A stretch of DNA of 64,000 nucleotides from NCBI GenBank assembly GCA_963735005.1, contig CAVTJA010000010.1, positions 186,001 through 250,000 on the forward strand, written 5' to 3'. Below the pieces are notes generated by a model. It saw only the letters and a list, made by a program, of their open reading frames with translations. It did not search any database and was not told where the DNA came from. The translations under genes were made by a program, and so were the position numbers. The DNA comes from WTKG01 sp963735005 (GTDB lineage: Bacteria; Actinomycetota; Actinomycetes; Actinomycetales; Demequinaceae). Shown here piece after piece: positions 8,772-17,939 of this stretch. The first letter of the stretch is position 1. Each line of letters starts with the position of its first letter.

Positions 8772-9127
8772 CTCCGCCCCCACGGCAAGAGGTGTGGACG
8801 GGGCCCCACCTGCTCGCGGTCGCACGGCTCAGACGACACGCGGAGCACGTGCTCAATGCCGTCATACCTGCGGTGTGGACTAGACAAAGCTTCGTTGCTC
8901 CGTATCCTCGGGACTGCCGTGCGACTGACCATGGTTGCCCATGCGGGCTACCACACCCGATTGAATCCAAAATGTTCGTCTGTGTCAATACACTTGACTA
9001 ATAGGTTATATTCGAACAGAAACGAACGTGATTGAACATGTACGAAGGCCGGGGCGACGATGCCCCTTCATCGCCAGCGCGCGTCACCGAACGGAGCGAA
9101 GACTATGACCAGCGGTAGGGTCTACTC
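8772..9127. promoter_or_regulatory. Divergent control region with 10-bp phased CGAAC-like boxes
   Basis: A 356-bp gap between the DUF2264 operon (leftward) and the regulator gene (rightward). It contains an AT-rich island (about 8970-9045) that stands out from the GC-rich surroundings. CGAAC (9013), CGAAC (9023), TGAAC (9033) and CGAAG (9043) occur at exactly 10-bp intervals, on one face of the helix. An inverted GTTCG lies at 8974. The reverse strand carries TTGACA near 8990, a candidate -35. This is the best candidate for the operator of the adjacent DeoR/LacI hybrid regulator. Confidence 0.6.
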
Positions 9128-10252
9128 GTGAACGACGGAGCCACGCAGACGCCGACGGCGAACGCTTCGCCGCTGGGCGAGACAAGACGCGAGTCCATCG
9201 TCGAGATGCTCCGCCGAGACGGCGCCGTGCGCGTGTCCGAACTCTCGGCTTCGATAGGCGTGACGCCGGCCACCATTCGCCGCGACATCACCCAACTTGA
9301 GGAACAAGGCGTTGTCCGGCGCGTCCACGGCGGTGCGGTACTGGTGCAAGACCGCACCTCGGATAGCGCGACGGACCCCGACAGCGCAGAGGCCAAGACC
9401 CGCCGGATTGGGATGCTGGTGCCGTCCCTTGACTACTACTGGCCCGGCGTCATCGAGGGCGCTCGACACGAGGCCGCAAAGCACGCCCTGTCAGTGGTGT
9501 TGCGTGGCTCGTCGTACGAGGCGGACGACAGCGTCGCGCACGTCGAATACCTCCTCAACAAGGCTCACGCGGCGGGCCTGCTGCTCGCCCCCAACATGGG
9601 CGCGGCACACTCCGGGGAGGCGCTCGAGTCCCTCGTCGCCGCTGGCGTTCCGGTGGTCCTCATGGAGCGCACCAGCACCGCTGGCCCGCTGCACACGACG
9701 GTCGAGTCCGTGGTGTCCGACCACTCGCAAGGCGCCGCGATAGCGATGCGATACCTCGCATCGTTGGGGCACCGCCGCATCGGTCTCATCATCAGCGGCG
9801 ACAGCCCCACGGCTCCGCACCTGCGCCACGGATGGATGACCGCGCGCCGCGAGCTCGGTATCGATGAACTGAACCACGTGGTCGACGAGACCGTGCCGGA
9901 CTCTCGCGAAACGTCGTGGGGCGCGACGGTCGACCACATCCTCGACAAGTGTCTTTCCACGGGGACGACGGCACTCCTCGTGCACGCCGACCAAGCCGCC
10001 ACGTCCATCACGCAGCGGTGCGAAATGCGCGGCCTGAGCGTTCCTGGGGACTTGTCGGTGATCGCATACGACGACGAGCTCGCGGGCCTCTTCACTCCTC
10101 CGCTCACGGCGGTCCGCCCGCCACGCGCGTCTCTTGGGCGCGCGGCGATGAGCCTGCTGGCCGAGCGGATCCAAAGTCCCGACCGTCCCGCGCACAGCAT
10201 CGTGATCACGCCGTCGCTTCGGGTGCGCCAGAGCACAGGCCCCCCCAACTAG
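9128..10252 (+). CDS. DeoR-type HTH / LacI-type sensor hybrid transcriptional regulator
   Basis: 374 residues from a GTG at 9128. Residues about 18-73 form a DeoR winged helix (SIVEMLRRDGAVRVSELSAS, TPATIRRDITQLEEQG, VRRVHGGA). The rest is a periplasmic-binding-protein-like sensor of LacI/GalR type (RRIGMLVPSLDYYWPGV, GVPVVLMERTS, HRRIGLIISGDSPTAP, DLSVIAYDDELAGLFTPPLT, RPPRASLGRAAMSLL). The combination of a DeoR HTH with a sugar-binding sensor is used by a minority of regulators. It is transcribed divergently from the uronate operon and is presumably its local repressor, released by an imported sugar. It ends 2 bp before the convergent YihY-family gene. Confidence 0.9.
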   Translation: MNDGATQTPTANASPLGETRRESIVEMLRRDGAVRVSELSASIGVTPATIRRDITQLEEQGVVRRVHGGAVLVQDRTSDSATDPDSAEAKTRRIGMLVPSLDYYWPGVIEGARHEAAKHALSVVLRGSSYEADDSVAHVEYLLNKAHAAGLLLAPNMGAAHSGEALESLVAAGVPVVLMERTSTAGPLHTTVESVVSDHSQGAAIAMRYLASLGHRRIGLIISGDSPTAPHLRHGWMTARRELGIDELNHVVDETVPDSRETSWGATVDHILDKCLSTGTTALLVHADQAATSITQRCEMRGLSVPGDLSVIAYDDELAGLFTPPLTAVRPPRASLGRAAMSLLAERIQSPDRPAHSIVITPSLRVRQSTGPPN

Positions 10253-10254
10253 GC

Positions 10255-11139
10255 TCAGGTGCGCCGGCGCGGAGCTCGCTTGCCCGCTGCGTCACCTGCC
10301 CCCACCCACGCGGCGCCAAGTAGCACCAGCCGCGCGAGCAGGTCAACCCACACCAGGATCGCCACCACGGCGGCGAACGGTGCGAGCACCGGGTTCGACA
10401 CCGCGCCATTCACCAGCAGTGCCGACGCTGCCCGCAGCAGACCGATCGCGACGGCCACCGCCAGCACGGTCCACAACAGGCGCCGGTAGGGGCGCCCGGC
10501 GCGGCCCAAGACGGTGAGGACCATGTACACAAACGCCGAGTCGGCGAGCAGCCCCACGCCAAAGGCCGCGCCCCGCACCAGCCACGTGCGCGCCTCGCCG
10601 TCCCCACCGATCCACGCGGACGCTGACCCGGCGGCCACCTGCAGGCCGGCCGCGACCACGGCGAGTCCCAGCAACGCGACCAGCGCGGTCAGGTCCCGGG
10701 CCTTGCCATGCAGCACGGACTTCGACTCGGTGCCGAGCATCGTCTGGGAGGCACCGCGCAGCGCGGACACGTAGCGGGTCGCGCGGTTGAGGGCGACGAT
10801 CAACGCGATCAGTCCCACGATTCCGGTCACCGCGCCCGCCCCCGAGCTCAGCGAGTCCGCGCCGATCAGTCCGTTGTCGCCCTCGCCCACGGCGCCGGGG
10901 ACGGTGCGCGCCAGGAACCGCAGCACCGCGTCCCGCCACGACGGCAGGCTGCCCACGATCACCGCGGCACCGGTAGACAGCACCACCACGGCTGCGGCCA
11001 GCGAGATCAGCGCGTGGTACGCGATGCCGCCCGCGAGCACGTTGCCGCGGGCGTCGTTGTACCGCTCGATGCCCGCCCAGGCGCGCGTCGTCTTGAACCA
11101 CGCGATGCGGTCCTTGACCCACTCAACCCGGCGGCGCAT
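10255..11139 (-). CDS. YihY/BrkB family inner membrane protein
   Basis: 294 residues with about six membrane helices. The family pattern is visible: an N-terminal amphipathic region, then GNVLAGGIAYHALISLAAAVV, a long central loop, and a C-terminal half with LLRAASALLVNG and ILVWVDLLARLVLLGAAW. The family was once called 'RNase BN' but is a transporter-like or virulence-factor BrkB-like membrane protein of unknown function. It lies 5 bp downstream of trpS on the same strand and is probably cotranscribed. Confidence 0.9.
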   Translation of the reverse strand: MRRRVEWVKDRIAWFKTTRAWAGIERYNDARGNVLAGGIAYHALISLAAAVVVLSTGAAVIVGSLPSWRDAVLRFLARTVPGAVGEGDNGLIGADSLSSGAGAVTGIVGLIALIVALNRATRYVSALRGASQTMLGTESKSVLHGKARDLTALVALLGLAVVAAGLQVAAGSASAWIGGDGEARTWLVRGAAFGVGLLADSAFVYMVLTVLGRAGRPYRRLLWTVLAVAVAIGLLRAASALLVNGAVSNPVLAPFAAVVAILVWVDLLARLVLLGAAWVGAGDAAGKRAPRRRT

Positions 11140-11144
11140 CGGCC

Positions 11145-12161
11145 CTAGCGGTGTAGCGGCGGCAGCAGGCCCACGCGGTCGTAGATGCGCTCAAGCGTCG
11201 CCTGCGCGATCACCTGCGCCTTCGCGGCGCCGGTGGCCAGGACGTCGTCAAGCTTGTTCGGCGACTCAAGCCAGTCCATGGCGCGGTCGTGGATGGGGGT
11301 CACGTAATTCACCACCACCTCTGCGAGGTCTACCTTGAGATGCCCGTACATCTGCCCCTCGTATTGCGCCTCGAGCTCGGGGATGGTCTTGCCCGACAGC
11401 GCCGAGTAGATCGTCAGCAGGTTCGACACGCCCGGCTTGTTCTCGCGGTCGAAGCGGATCTCGGTGCCGGTGTCCGTCACCGCAGACTTGATGCGCTTGG
11501 CGATCACCTTCGGGTCGTCGAGAAGCTCGATGATGCCCTGGGGGCTGCCCGACTTCGACATCTTGGCCGTCGGCTCCTGGAGGTCGTAGATCTTGGCGGT
11601 CTCCTTGACGATGTGCGGCTCCGGCACAGTCGCGGTGCCCTCGCCAAGGCGCGTGTTGAGGCGCTGCGCGAGGTCGCGGCTGAGCTCAAGGTGCTGGCGC
11701 TGATCCTCGCCCACGGGCACGGCGTTGGCGTCGTACAGCAGGATGTCCGCGGCCATCAGCACCGGATACGTGAAGAGCCCGACGGTGGTCCCCGACTCCC
11801 CCTGCTTGGCGGACTTGTCCTTGAATTGGGTCATGCGGCCGGCCTCGCCGAACCCGGTGAAGCAGCCAAGGATCCAGGCGAGCTCGGCGTGCTGCGGCAC
11901 GTGGCTCTGCACAAACAGCAGCGACCTATCCGGGTCCACGCCGGCAGCGAGGAACTGCGCGGCGGTGCGGCGGGTACGCTCGCGCAACTGCGCCGCGTCC
12001 TGCGGCACTGTGAGCGAGTGGAGGTCCACCACCGCGTAGATCGCGTCGTGCGAGTCCTGGAGCGCCACCCAGTTGGTGAGCGCGCCGATGTAGTTGCCAA
12101 GGTGCAGGCTGTCGGACGTGGGCTGCATGGCCGAGAACACGCGGGGCTTCATACACGCCAT
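11145..12161 (-). CDS. trpS: Tryptophanyl-tRNA synthetase
   Basis: 338 residues, the normal length for bacterial TrpS. It contains the class-I HIGH-like signature in SLHLGNYIGALTNW and the KMSKS loop (TAKMSKSGSPQG). Further marks are GCFTGFGEAGRMTQFKDKS and PVGEDQRQHLELSRDLA, typical of the bacterial enzyme. It charges tRNA-Trp. The start could be the ATG at 12161 or the second ATG at 12152 (MKPRVFS); neither has a strong RBS. Confidence 0.97.
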   Translation of the reverse strand: MACMKPRVFSAMQPTSDSLHLGNYIGALTNWVALQDSHDAIYAVVDLHSLTVPQDAAQLRERTRRTAAQFLAAGVDPDRSLLFVQSHVPQHAELAWILGCFTGFGEAGRMTQFKDKSAKQGESGTTVGLFTYPVLMAADILLYDANAVPVGEDQRQHLELSRDLAQRLNTRLGEGTATVPEPHIVKETAKIYDLQEPTAKMSKSGSPQGIIELLDDPKVIAKRIKSAVTDTGTEIRFDRENKPGVSNLLTIYSALSGKTIPELEAQYEGQMYGHLKVDLAEVVVNYVTPIHDRAMDWLESPNKLDDVLATGAAKAQVIAQATLERIYDRVGLLPPLHR

Positions 12162-12234
12162 TGTTCCAGGTTTCGCCGGATGGACGATGCGGGCGGCGCG
12201 AGACCCTACGGCCGCCAGCGGCGCCGCGGGGACA

Positions 12235-13500
12235 TCACCCCCGGCGCGGCCCGATCAGCGCGCCGATGCGCTCGGCCCGCTCGGGCTCAACCCCGGCTTC
12301 CCCGGCAAACTCCTCCCACCGCGCCACGGCCGCGCGCACGGCGTCGAGCGCCTCCGCGATACCCGGCACCGCCCATCGGTCGCCCAGCCGCCGCAGGTCC
12401 GCCTCGGTCGGGTCGGCGAACACTCCATCCACCGCCATCTGGTGCCGCGCCACCCACGGCGAGTCGGGCCGGTAGGAGAACGTGAGGTCGTACGCGGGCG
12501 CGAGCCGCCACGCTCCGTCCTCGCCCATCAGGAACGCCACGTTCTTGGTGTGATCGTCGCGGTTGTACGCGAACACGTTGAACGCTGCGCGCCGGAACGC
12601 CTGGTGCCGCGCCTCGGCCCCCAGCCCAAGCCGGTCGATCGCGTCAAAGTACTGCCCGTAGTCGTGCGTGTCCGTCAGCTGGTAGTCAAGCCCCGCGAGC
12701 GCGCACAGCGACTGTAGGTGGATGCGCGCGCCGTCGGCCCGGTCAAATCGCTCGGTCATGAAGTGCGCCCGCCCGCCCTCCTCAAGCAGCCGCGCCGCCG
12801 GCAGGTCAAGCTCCGCGGCGCCGGCCATCAGGTGGTACGCGTACTCGATGCGGGTATAGCCGTCGGTGCTCCCGTCCGCGTTGCCGATGCCGTCGAACTT
12901 CAGCAGGTAGTCCGTCCAGCCGGGCTCGGGCGGCATCGAACCGGAGCGCACCTCGCCAGCGGCGTTCACGGCCACCACCGCCTTGGCCCGCGCGCCACCC
13001 GCGCTCGCGCCCACGGACAGCAGCTGGCCGACGGCCGGGCCGGGGTGGTTTGCAAGGTCGCCGGAGATGGCGCGCCGGGCCTGGTCCACGAGCCGCGCGA
13101 CGTCAAGGGCGCTGGGCGCGGCGGCGGCCGGGCCCGGCGGGTAAAACTCGAGGGCGCCCATCGCTCGGCTGCCTGCGTACACCAGGCGGTCGAGCGCCGT
13201 GAACGCGGACCGCTCGATCCCCTCGCGCGCGAGGTACGCGTCCACGACCGCGTTGCCGAACGCGTCGGGCAGGCTGTCCGCGAGGAACGGCGGCAGCGCC
13301 AGGAACGTGTCGCGCGAGCGGGCCTCCCCCCGGACGATGCGCTGGGACGTGGGCGCGAGCAGCGGCGCCAGTTCGAGGCCGTGGGTGGCCCAGGCTGGGT
13401 CATACTCGAACACCCCGATGCCGTTCTGGTCTAGGGCCACGGCGCCGACGTCGCGCCCCCAGGCGCGAACTCCGACGGCCTCGACCGGCCGGTACGCCAC
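12235..13500 (-). CDS. hipA: HipA-family serine/threonine kinase toxin
   Basis: 421 residues from a GTG at 13500, one base after the HipB stop, preceded by AGGCAGG. The open frame extends further upstream through hipB as a shadow. Motifs: the N-terminal HipA domain (FEYDPAWATHGLELAPLLAP), GGARAKAVVA, DYLLKFDG, catalytic NRDDHTKN and the DFG-like APAYDLTFS. HipA phosphorylates glutamyl-tRNA synthetase or related targets and causes dormancy. The partner HipB neutralises it and represses the operon. All kinase residues appear intact, so the toxin is probably active. Confidence 0.92.
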   Translation of the reverse strand: MAYRPVEAVGVRAWGRDVGAVALDQNGIGVFEYDPAWATHGLELAPLLAPTSQRIVRGEARSRDTFLALPPFLADSLPDAFGNAVVDAYLAREGIERSAFTALDRLVYAGSRAMGALEFYPPGPAAAAPSALDVARLVDQARRAISGDLANHPGPAVGQLLSVGASAGGARAKAVVAVNAAGEVRSGSMPPEPGWTDYLLKFDGIGNADGSTDGYTRIEYAYHLMAGAAELDLPAARLLEEGGRAHFMTERFDRADGARIHLQSLCALAGLDYQLTDTHDYGQYFDAIDRLGLGAEARHQAFRRAAFNVFAYNRDDHTKNVAFLMGEDGAWRLAPAYDLTFSYRPDSPWVARHQMAVDGVFADPTEADLRRLGDRWAVPGIAEALDAVRAAVARWEEFAGEAGVEPERAERIGALIGPRRG

Positions 13501-13501
13501 G

Positions 13502-13816
13502 TCAGCCTGCCTCGGGCGCGGAACGGGGCGCGCGCTTCCGGGGCGCGGGCCGGCGCTGCTGCTCGCGCAGCAACTCGATGGGCGAGATGTCGCCGACCGG
13601 GGCGAATTGGTCGAGCCACTGCTCCCGCCCCAGGGCCCGCGCCACCGCAACCACGGTGGCGAGCCGGGAACCAGCGCCGTTCTCGAGCGCGGAGATACTC
13701 TGGGTGGAGACGTTTGCCGCGCGTGCGAGGTCGGCCTGGCTGAGGCGGCGGCGCAGCCGTTCGGCGCGCGCCTGGTCTCCCAGGCGGCGCTCCCAGTCAT
13801 CAACCGTCCGCGCCAC
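13502..13816 (-). CDS. hipB: HipB-type antitoxin, Xre-family HTH protein
   Basis: 104 residues from a GTG. An Xre/Cro helix-turn-helix lies at about residues 18-70 (RLRRRLSQADLARAANVSTQ, SISALENG), followed by a Pro/Arg-rich tail. It is immediately upstream of and almost abutting hipA, the classical antitoxin-first order. It should repress its own promoter in the short upstream region 13817-13906 and bind HipA. Confidence 0.9.
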   Translation of the reverse strand: MARTVDDWERRLGDQARAERLRRRLSQADLARAANVSTQSISALENGAGSRLATVVAVARALGREQWLDQFAPVGDISPIELLREQQRRPAPRKRAPRSAPEAG

Positions 13817-13906
13817 TTGCGCCCCGCTTTCATCCGCTTTTCTTGATGTTACAGCGGCTTTCGCACATAATCAATGCTTTTCCATGTGTCCACCGCCGTG
13901 CACACG

Positions 13907-13951
13907 CGAGTGGCGCCCACGCCGCCTGGCAGACGGGGTGGGCGCCACTCG
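13907..13951. terminator. Long inverted repeat between lipoprotein gene and hipBA
   Basis: A perfect 14-bp stem, CGAGTGGCGCCCAC at 13907-13920 and its complement at 13938-13951, with a 17-nt loop. It lies 25 bp past the stop of the upstream lipoprotein gene (transcribed leftward) and before the hipB promoter. It probably ends that transcript. No clear T-run follows. Confidence 0.65.
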
Positions 13952-13975
13952 TGGACAAGTCGCCAGGGCCTTCGC

Positions 13976-14476
13976 CTAGTTGTGCACCGGCTCCCCAGCG
14001 GGCGTCACTACCCACCACACGCCGCCGACGCCCTGGCCGTTGGTGTCGCCAGGCTTGCCGTCGCCACCGAAGTAATACAGCGGCCAGCCGTTGAGGGTGA
14101 GTTGCGGCTTGCCGTCGGCGCCGGTGATCGAGCCAACCTCACCGGTAACACCGTCGAGTGAAGCCGCGTCCGCGCCGCCGTGAACCGGAGGCCAGTTCGA
14201 CAGGCAGCCGCCGCCGCAGGCCGACGCATCGGCACCCTGCGTGTCTGCGTCGTACTGATAGACCACGTTGCCCTCGCCGTCCACGACGATCGACCCGAGC
14301 GCGGAGTCCGCGGCCATCAGATCGGTGCCTGCGGCGGGCGTCGTGGGCGCGTCCGTCGTCGTCGGCGCTGAGGTCGTGGGGCTTGAGCTCGGGTCCTCGG
14401 TGCCGGCGGAGCACGCGGCCAGGCTCAGCGCTGCGGCCGCGGCAAACGCAATTCCGGTGGTAATTCTTGACTTCAT
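13976..14476 (-). CDS. Secreted lipoprotein with Yx(FWY)xxD repeat domain
   Basis: 166 residues from ATG 14476, chosen because the lipoprotein signal peptide starts there (MKSRITTG..., lipobox LSLAAC). An upstream in-frame start at 14518 would add 14 unlikely residues. After a Ser/Thr/Pro linker come two copies of the COG4315-type motif (VYQYDAD and LYYFGGD) around CGGGCLSNWPPV. Proteins of this family are often encoded beside the SigK/RskA-type ECF pair, as here, but their function is unknown. The CxxxC pair suggests a disulphide in the exported domain. Confidence 0.88.
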   Translation of the reverse strand: MKSRITTGIAFAAAAALSLAACSAGTEDPSSSPTTSAPTTTDAPTTPAAGTDLMAADSALGSIVVDGEGNVVYQYDADTQGADASACGGGCLSNWPPVHGGADAASLDGVTGEVGSITGADGKPQLTLNGWPLYYFGGDGKPGDTNGQGVGGVWWVVTPAGEPVHN

Positions 14477-14572
14477 GAGACGGGTCCCTTCGTTCCGAAC
14501 GACCGCGGGCGCGGTCACTGACTACACGAGGCGGGCGCGGAATCGGTTCAATCCGGATCGCGGATCGCCACG

Positions 14573-15262
14573 TCAGCGCTGGACGGGGGAGGACAAGATC
14601 GTGTCGCCCTCCGCCGACCGGATCTCGATGGAACGGATCTGGTCGAGCGGCACCGCGGTTGCTGCGTCAAACTGCACGGACTCGCCCGGCGCCGCAGTCC
14701 AGGTGGACACCTGGCTGGCGTTGCCCGCCGCGTCGGTCACCACGAGCACATAGGTGCCGCGGCTCCCGTAGCTCGGCGCCACGACAACCCCCGGATAGTC
14801 GCAGTCCATCGAGATGCGCGTGCCCCAAGAGGCGCCCTCGAGCTCGACGGACGCGGTGAGCGACGTGTCCACCACCGCCGCCAGCACCACCGAGGTGGTT
14901 TCCGGCGCCGGGCCCCCGAGGGCCATGGGGATTCCGATCGCGAGGGCGATCGTCGCGGCCGCGCCGACGGCCGCCACCGCAATCCGCCGCCGGACGGTCC
15001 GCGCGCGGCGTTCCTCGCGCGCCCGGATGCGGTCAACAAGATCGACGGGGGGCGTCGCCACAGCGCCCACTGCGTCGTCCGCGGCGGCGACAGGCTGGGC
15101 ACCAGTGAGCAGCGCCGGTAGCGACGCGATCTCGGCAATCGCCTGGCGGCAGTGCTTGCAGTCGCGCAGGTGCGCCTCGTATTCGCGGCGGTCGGTGGGC
15201 GTCAGCGCGCCAAGGATGTAGGCGGCGTCCCACTCGGCGAAGCGGGCGTGATCGTTGCTCAT
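14573..15262 (-). CDS. Anti-sigma factor, RskA type
   Basis: 229 residues. The N-terminal zinc anti-sigma domain has YEAHLRDCKHC (H-x3-C-x2-C). One membrane helix lies at about residues 93-115 (VGAAATIALAIGIPMAL). The exported C-terminal RskA domain has GTYVLVVTDAAGNASQVSTW. It should hold the adjacent ECF sigma factor inactive until regulated proteolysis. Its ATG overlaps the sigma factor stop (ATGA), giving coupled synthesis of sigma and anti-sigma. Confidence 0.93.
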   Translation of the reverse strand: MSNDHARFAEWDAAYILGALTPTDRREYEAHLRDCKHCRQAIAEIASLPALLTGAQPVAAADDAVGAVATPPVDLVDRIRAREERRARTVRRRIAVAAVGAAATIALAIGIPMALGGPAPETTSVVLAAVVDTSLTASVELEGASWGTRISMDCDYPGVVVAPSYGSRGTYVLVVTDAAGNASQVSTWTAAPGESVQFDAATAVPLDQIRSIEIRSAEGDTILSSPVQR

Positions 15263-15765
15263 CTCATCACCCCCCGCTCTTGAAGCGCCAAGCGCAATGC
15301 GCGTAGTCCGTAGTGCAGTCGCGACTTTACCGTTCCTTCGGCGATGCCCAACTCGCGCGCGAGCTCGGCGGTATTCCGGCCGCCGTAGTAAGCCTGCACG
15401 ATGACGTCGCGATGGTCCGCGCTGAGCGTCGCCAGGGCCTCGCCCACGAGCAGAGTGTCGAAAAGCGCCTCCGTCCCGTCGTCTTCGGGTTGGTCGGGCA
15501 GCGTGCCCGGCGCCGATTCGTGCCGCCGTCGGGCGCTACGCGCATCGTCGATAACCAGATTGCGCGCGACGGTAAACAGCCACGAGCGCGTCGACGACGG
15601 GTCCTGCTCGAGTATCCGCGGCGTGCGCCATGCGCGGAGCAGGGTCTCCTGAACCACGTCGTCTGCAGCGGACGCGTTACCGGTGAGGCGCACGGCGAAG
15701 CGCCAGATCACTGCGGCATGCTGATCGTGCAGCTCGCGCAGGACCAGCGCCCTATCGACCGCCAC
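15259..15765 (-). CDS. ECF RNA polymerase sigma factor, SigK-like
   Basis: 168 residues from a GTG preceded by GGGAGG. Sigma region 2 (FAVRLTGNASAADDVVQETLLRAWR, then SWLFTVARNLVIDDAR) and region 4 (AYYGGRNTAELARELGIAEGTVKSRLHYGLRALR) are both intact. It is paired with an RskA-type anti-sigma and followed by a secreted lipoprotein, resembling the mycobacterial sigK-rskA arrangement. Its regulon probably includes the downstream lipoprotein and itself. Confidence 0.93.
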   Translation of the reverse strand: MAVDRALVLRELHDQHAAVIWRFAVRLTGNASAADDVVQETLLRAWRTPRILEQDPSSTRSWLFTVARNLVIDDARSARRRHESAPGTLPDQPEDDGTEALFDTLLVGEALATLSADHRDVIVQAYYGGRNTAELARELGIAEGTVKSRLHYGLRALRLALQERGVMR

Positions 15766-15913
15766 CGTGACCTCCCGTACTTTTGCCCCAAACGGGACGC
15801 CTCACGACCCGCCCGCCTGGGCGACGCCATATGGGGGTAACGAGACGCAACCTCGCGCAGTTCAATTGACGCGCGCCATTGAACCTGGAGGCTGCGCGTC
15901 TCGTGTACCGGGC

Positions 15914-16399
15914 ATGGACAACATTATGCAAGTGGGCGGACTGCCCCTACACCCCCTGCTCGTGCACGCCGTCTTGGTGCTCCTCCCGCTGACCACCCTC
16001 GCGGTGGCGTTGGCCCACGTGTGGCCCGCGGCCCGCCGCCGGCTGGGGATCGTCACGCCGCTCGCGGCGCTACTGGTCTTGGTGCTGGTGCCGATCACGC
16101 AGCGCGCTGGCGAACAGCTCGCGACCGTCGTGGGCCCCATCCCAGCGGTGCAAACGCACGCGGGATACGCGCGCCAATTGTTGCCATGGGCGATCGGCCT
16201 GTTCGTCCTCGCCGTGGCGCAGTGGCTGTGGTTCCGGACGTACGCCGAGCGCGTCGGCCGGACTCGGCCAGGCGTGCGTCGGCTCGTCTGGTGGACCCTC
16301 GGAGCGGCCATCGCGGCCGTCGGCGGCGGCAGCCTGCTGTTGATCGTGTTGATCGGCGACTCAGGCGCGCAGGCGGTGTGGGGCGGCCTGTTGACCTAG
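15914..16399 (+). CDS. DUF2231 membrane protein
   Basis: 161 residues from ATG 15914. The open frame extends upstream to 15767 but that part lacks homology-like features. It starts with the family hallmark GLPLHPLLVHAVLVLLPLTTL and has four membrane helices, the last being LLLIVLIGDSGAQAVWGG. DUF2231 is a small haem- or redox-associated membrane family of unknown function. It is transcribed divergently from the ECF sigma gene across about 150 bp that should hold both promoters. Confidence 0.85.
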   Translation: MDNIMQVGGLPLHPLLVHAVLVLLPLTTLAVALAHVWPAARRRLGIVTPLAALLVLVLVPITQRAGEQLATVVGPIPAVQTHAGYARQLLPWAIGLFVLAVAQWLWFRTYAERVGRTRPGVRRLVWWTLGAAIAAVGGGSLLLIVLIGDSGAQAVWGGLLT

Positions 16400-16420
16400 G
16401 CCGGGCGACACGCGGCGGCC

Positions 16421-16894
16421 TCAGGACGCCTCTGGCCTCACCTTGTATGAGTACTCAGTGGAGTTCGAAGGGCTGAAGCTCACCGACACGCGGCCGACCA
16501 CCGCGCGGGTCGAGCCGTCGACGATCTGCACCTCGCAGTCGACGTCGTCGCGCGGCGCCGTGTCGAAGTCGTCCATGCACGTGCCCATGTCGATCCTCAC
16601 GTCGGAGGCGCCGTGGGCCGCACCCCAGTCAGTGAGCGCGCGGATCACCGCGGAATCGTTTGGGCCGCGGTCGTCGACGCCGATCCAGCAAGTCGTGGGC
16701 ACCACCGCCGGGTCCGAAGGGTCGCACTGCACCTCCTTGAGCGCCAGCTGATCCAGGCCGAGCACCGCACAGCCCGCCAGCGCGCTCGCAATCGCCGCCC
16801 CCGCAGCGAGCCGCGCGAACGTCACCCCCACGGCCCGGCCAGGAGCCGCCGTCTGCCCGATTCCCCGTACGCCCAACTCAACCTCCACCGTCAC
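16421..16894 (-). CDS. Hypothetical lipoprotein
   Basis: 157 residues from a GTG at 16894 with GGAGG at good spacing. A long 41-residue leader ends in a lipobox (SALAGC, Cys42). The exported part has four more cysteines (VQCDPSD, TTCWIG, GTCMDD, VDCEVQ), suggesting two disulphides. No family was recognised. It converges with the DUF2231 gene and is divergent from the ABC exporter. Confidence 0.75.
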   Translation of the reverse strand: MTVEVELGVRGIGQTAAPGRAVGVTFARLAAGAAIASALAGCAVLGLDQLALKEVQCDPSDPAVVPTTCWIGVDDRGPNDSAVIRALTDWGAAHGASDVRIDMGTCMDDFDTAPRDDVDCEVQIVDGSTRAVVGRVSVSFSPSNSTEYSYKVRPEAS

Positions 16895-17003
16895 GTCTGA
16901 TTTCCTCCATCATCCCCCACGCCGCACTCCCGCAATGGAAATGCCAGGCGACAGGCCACGGTTTCGAGCGCCATCAATCCCCGGATCAGCTAACGTTGAT
17001 CGC

Positions 17004-17935
<932 letters not shown>

Positions 17936-17939
<4 letters not shown>

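Noticed and set aside
7206..9035. 609-codon forward frame opposite DUF2264
   Set aside because: No RBS or recognisable domain. The reverse frame has DUF2264 motifs and correct operon context.
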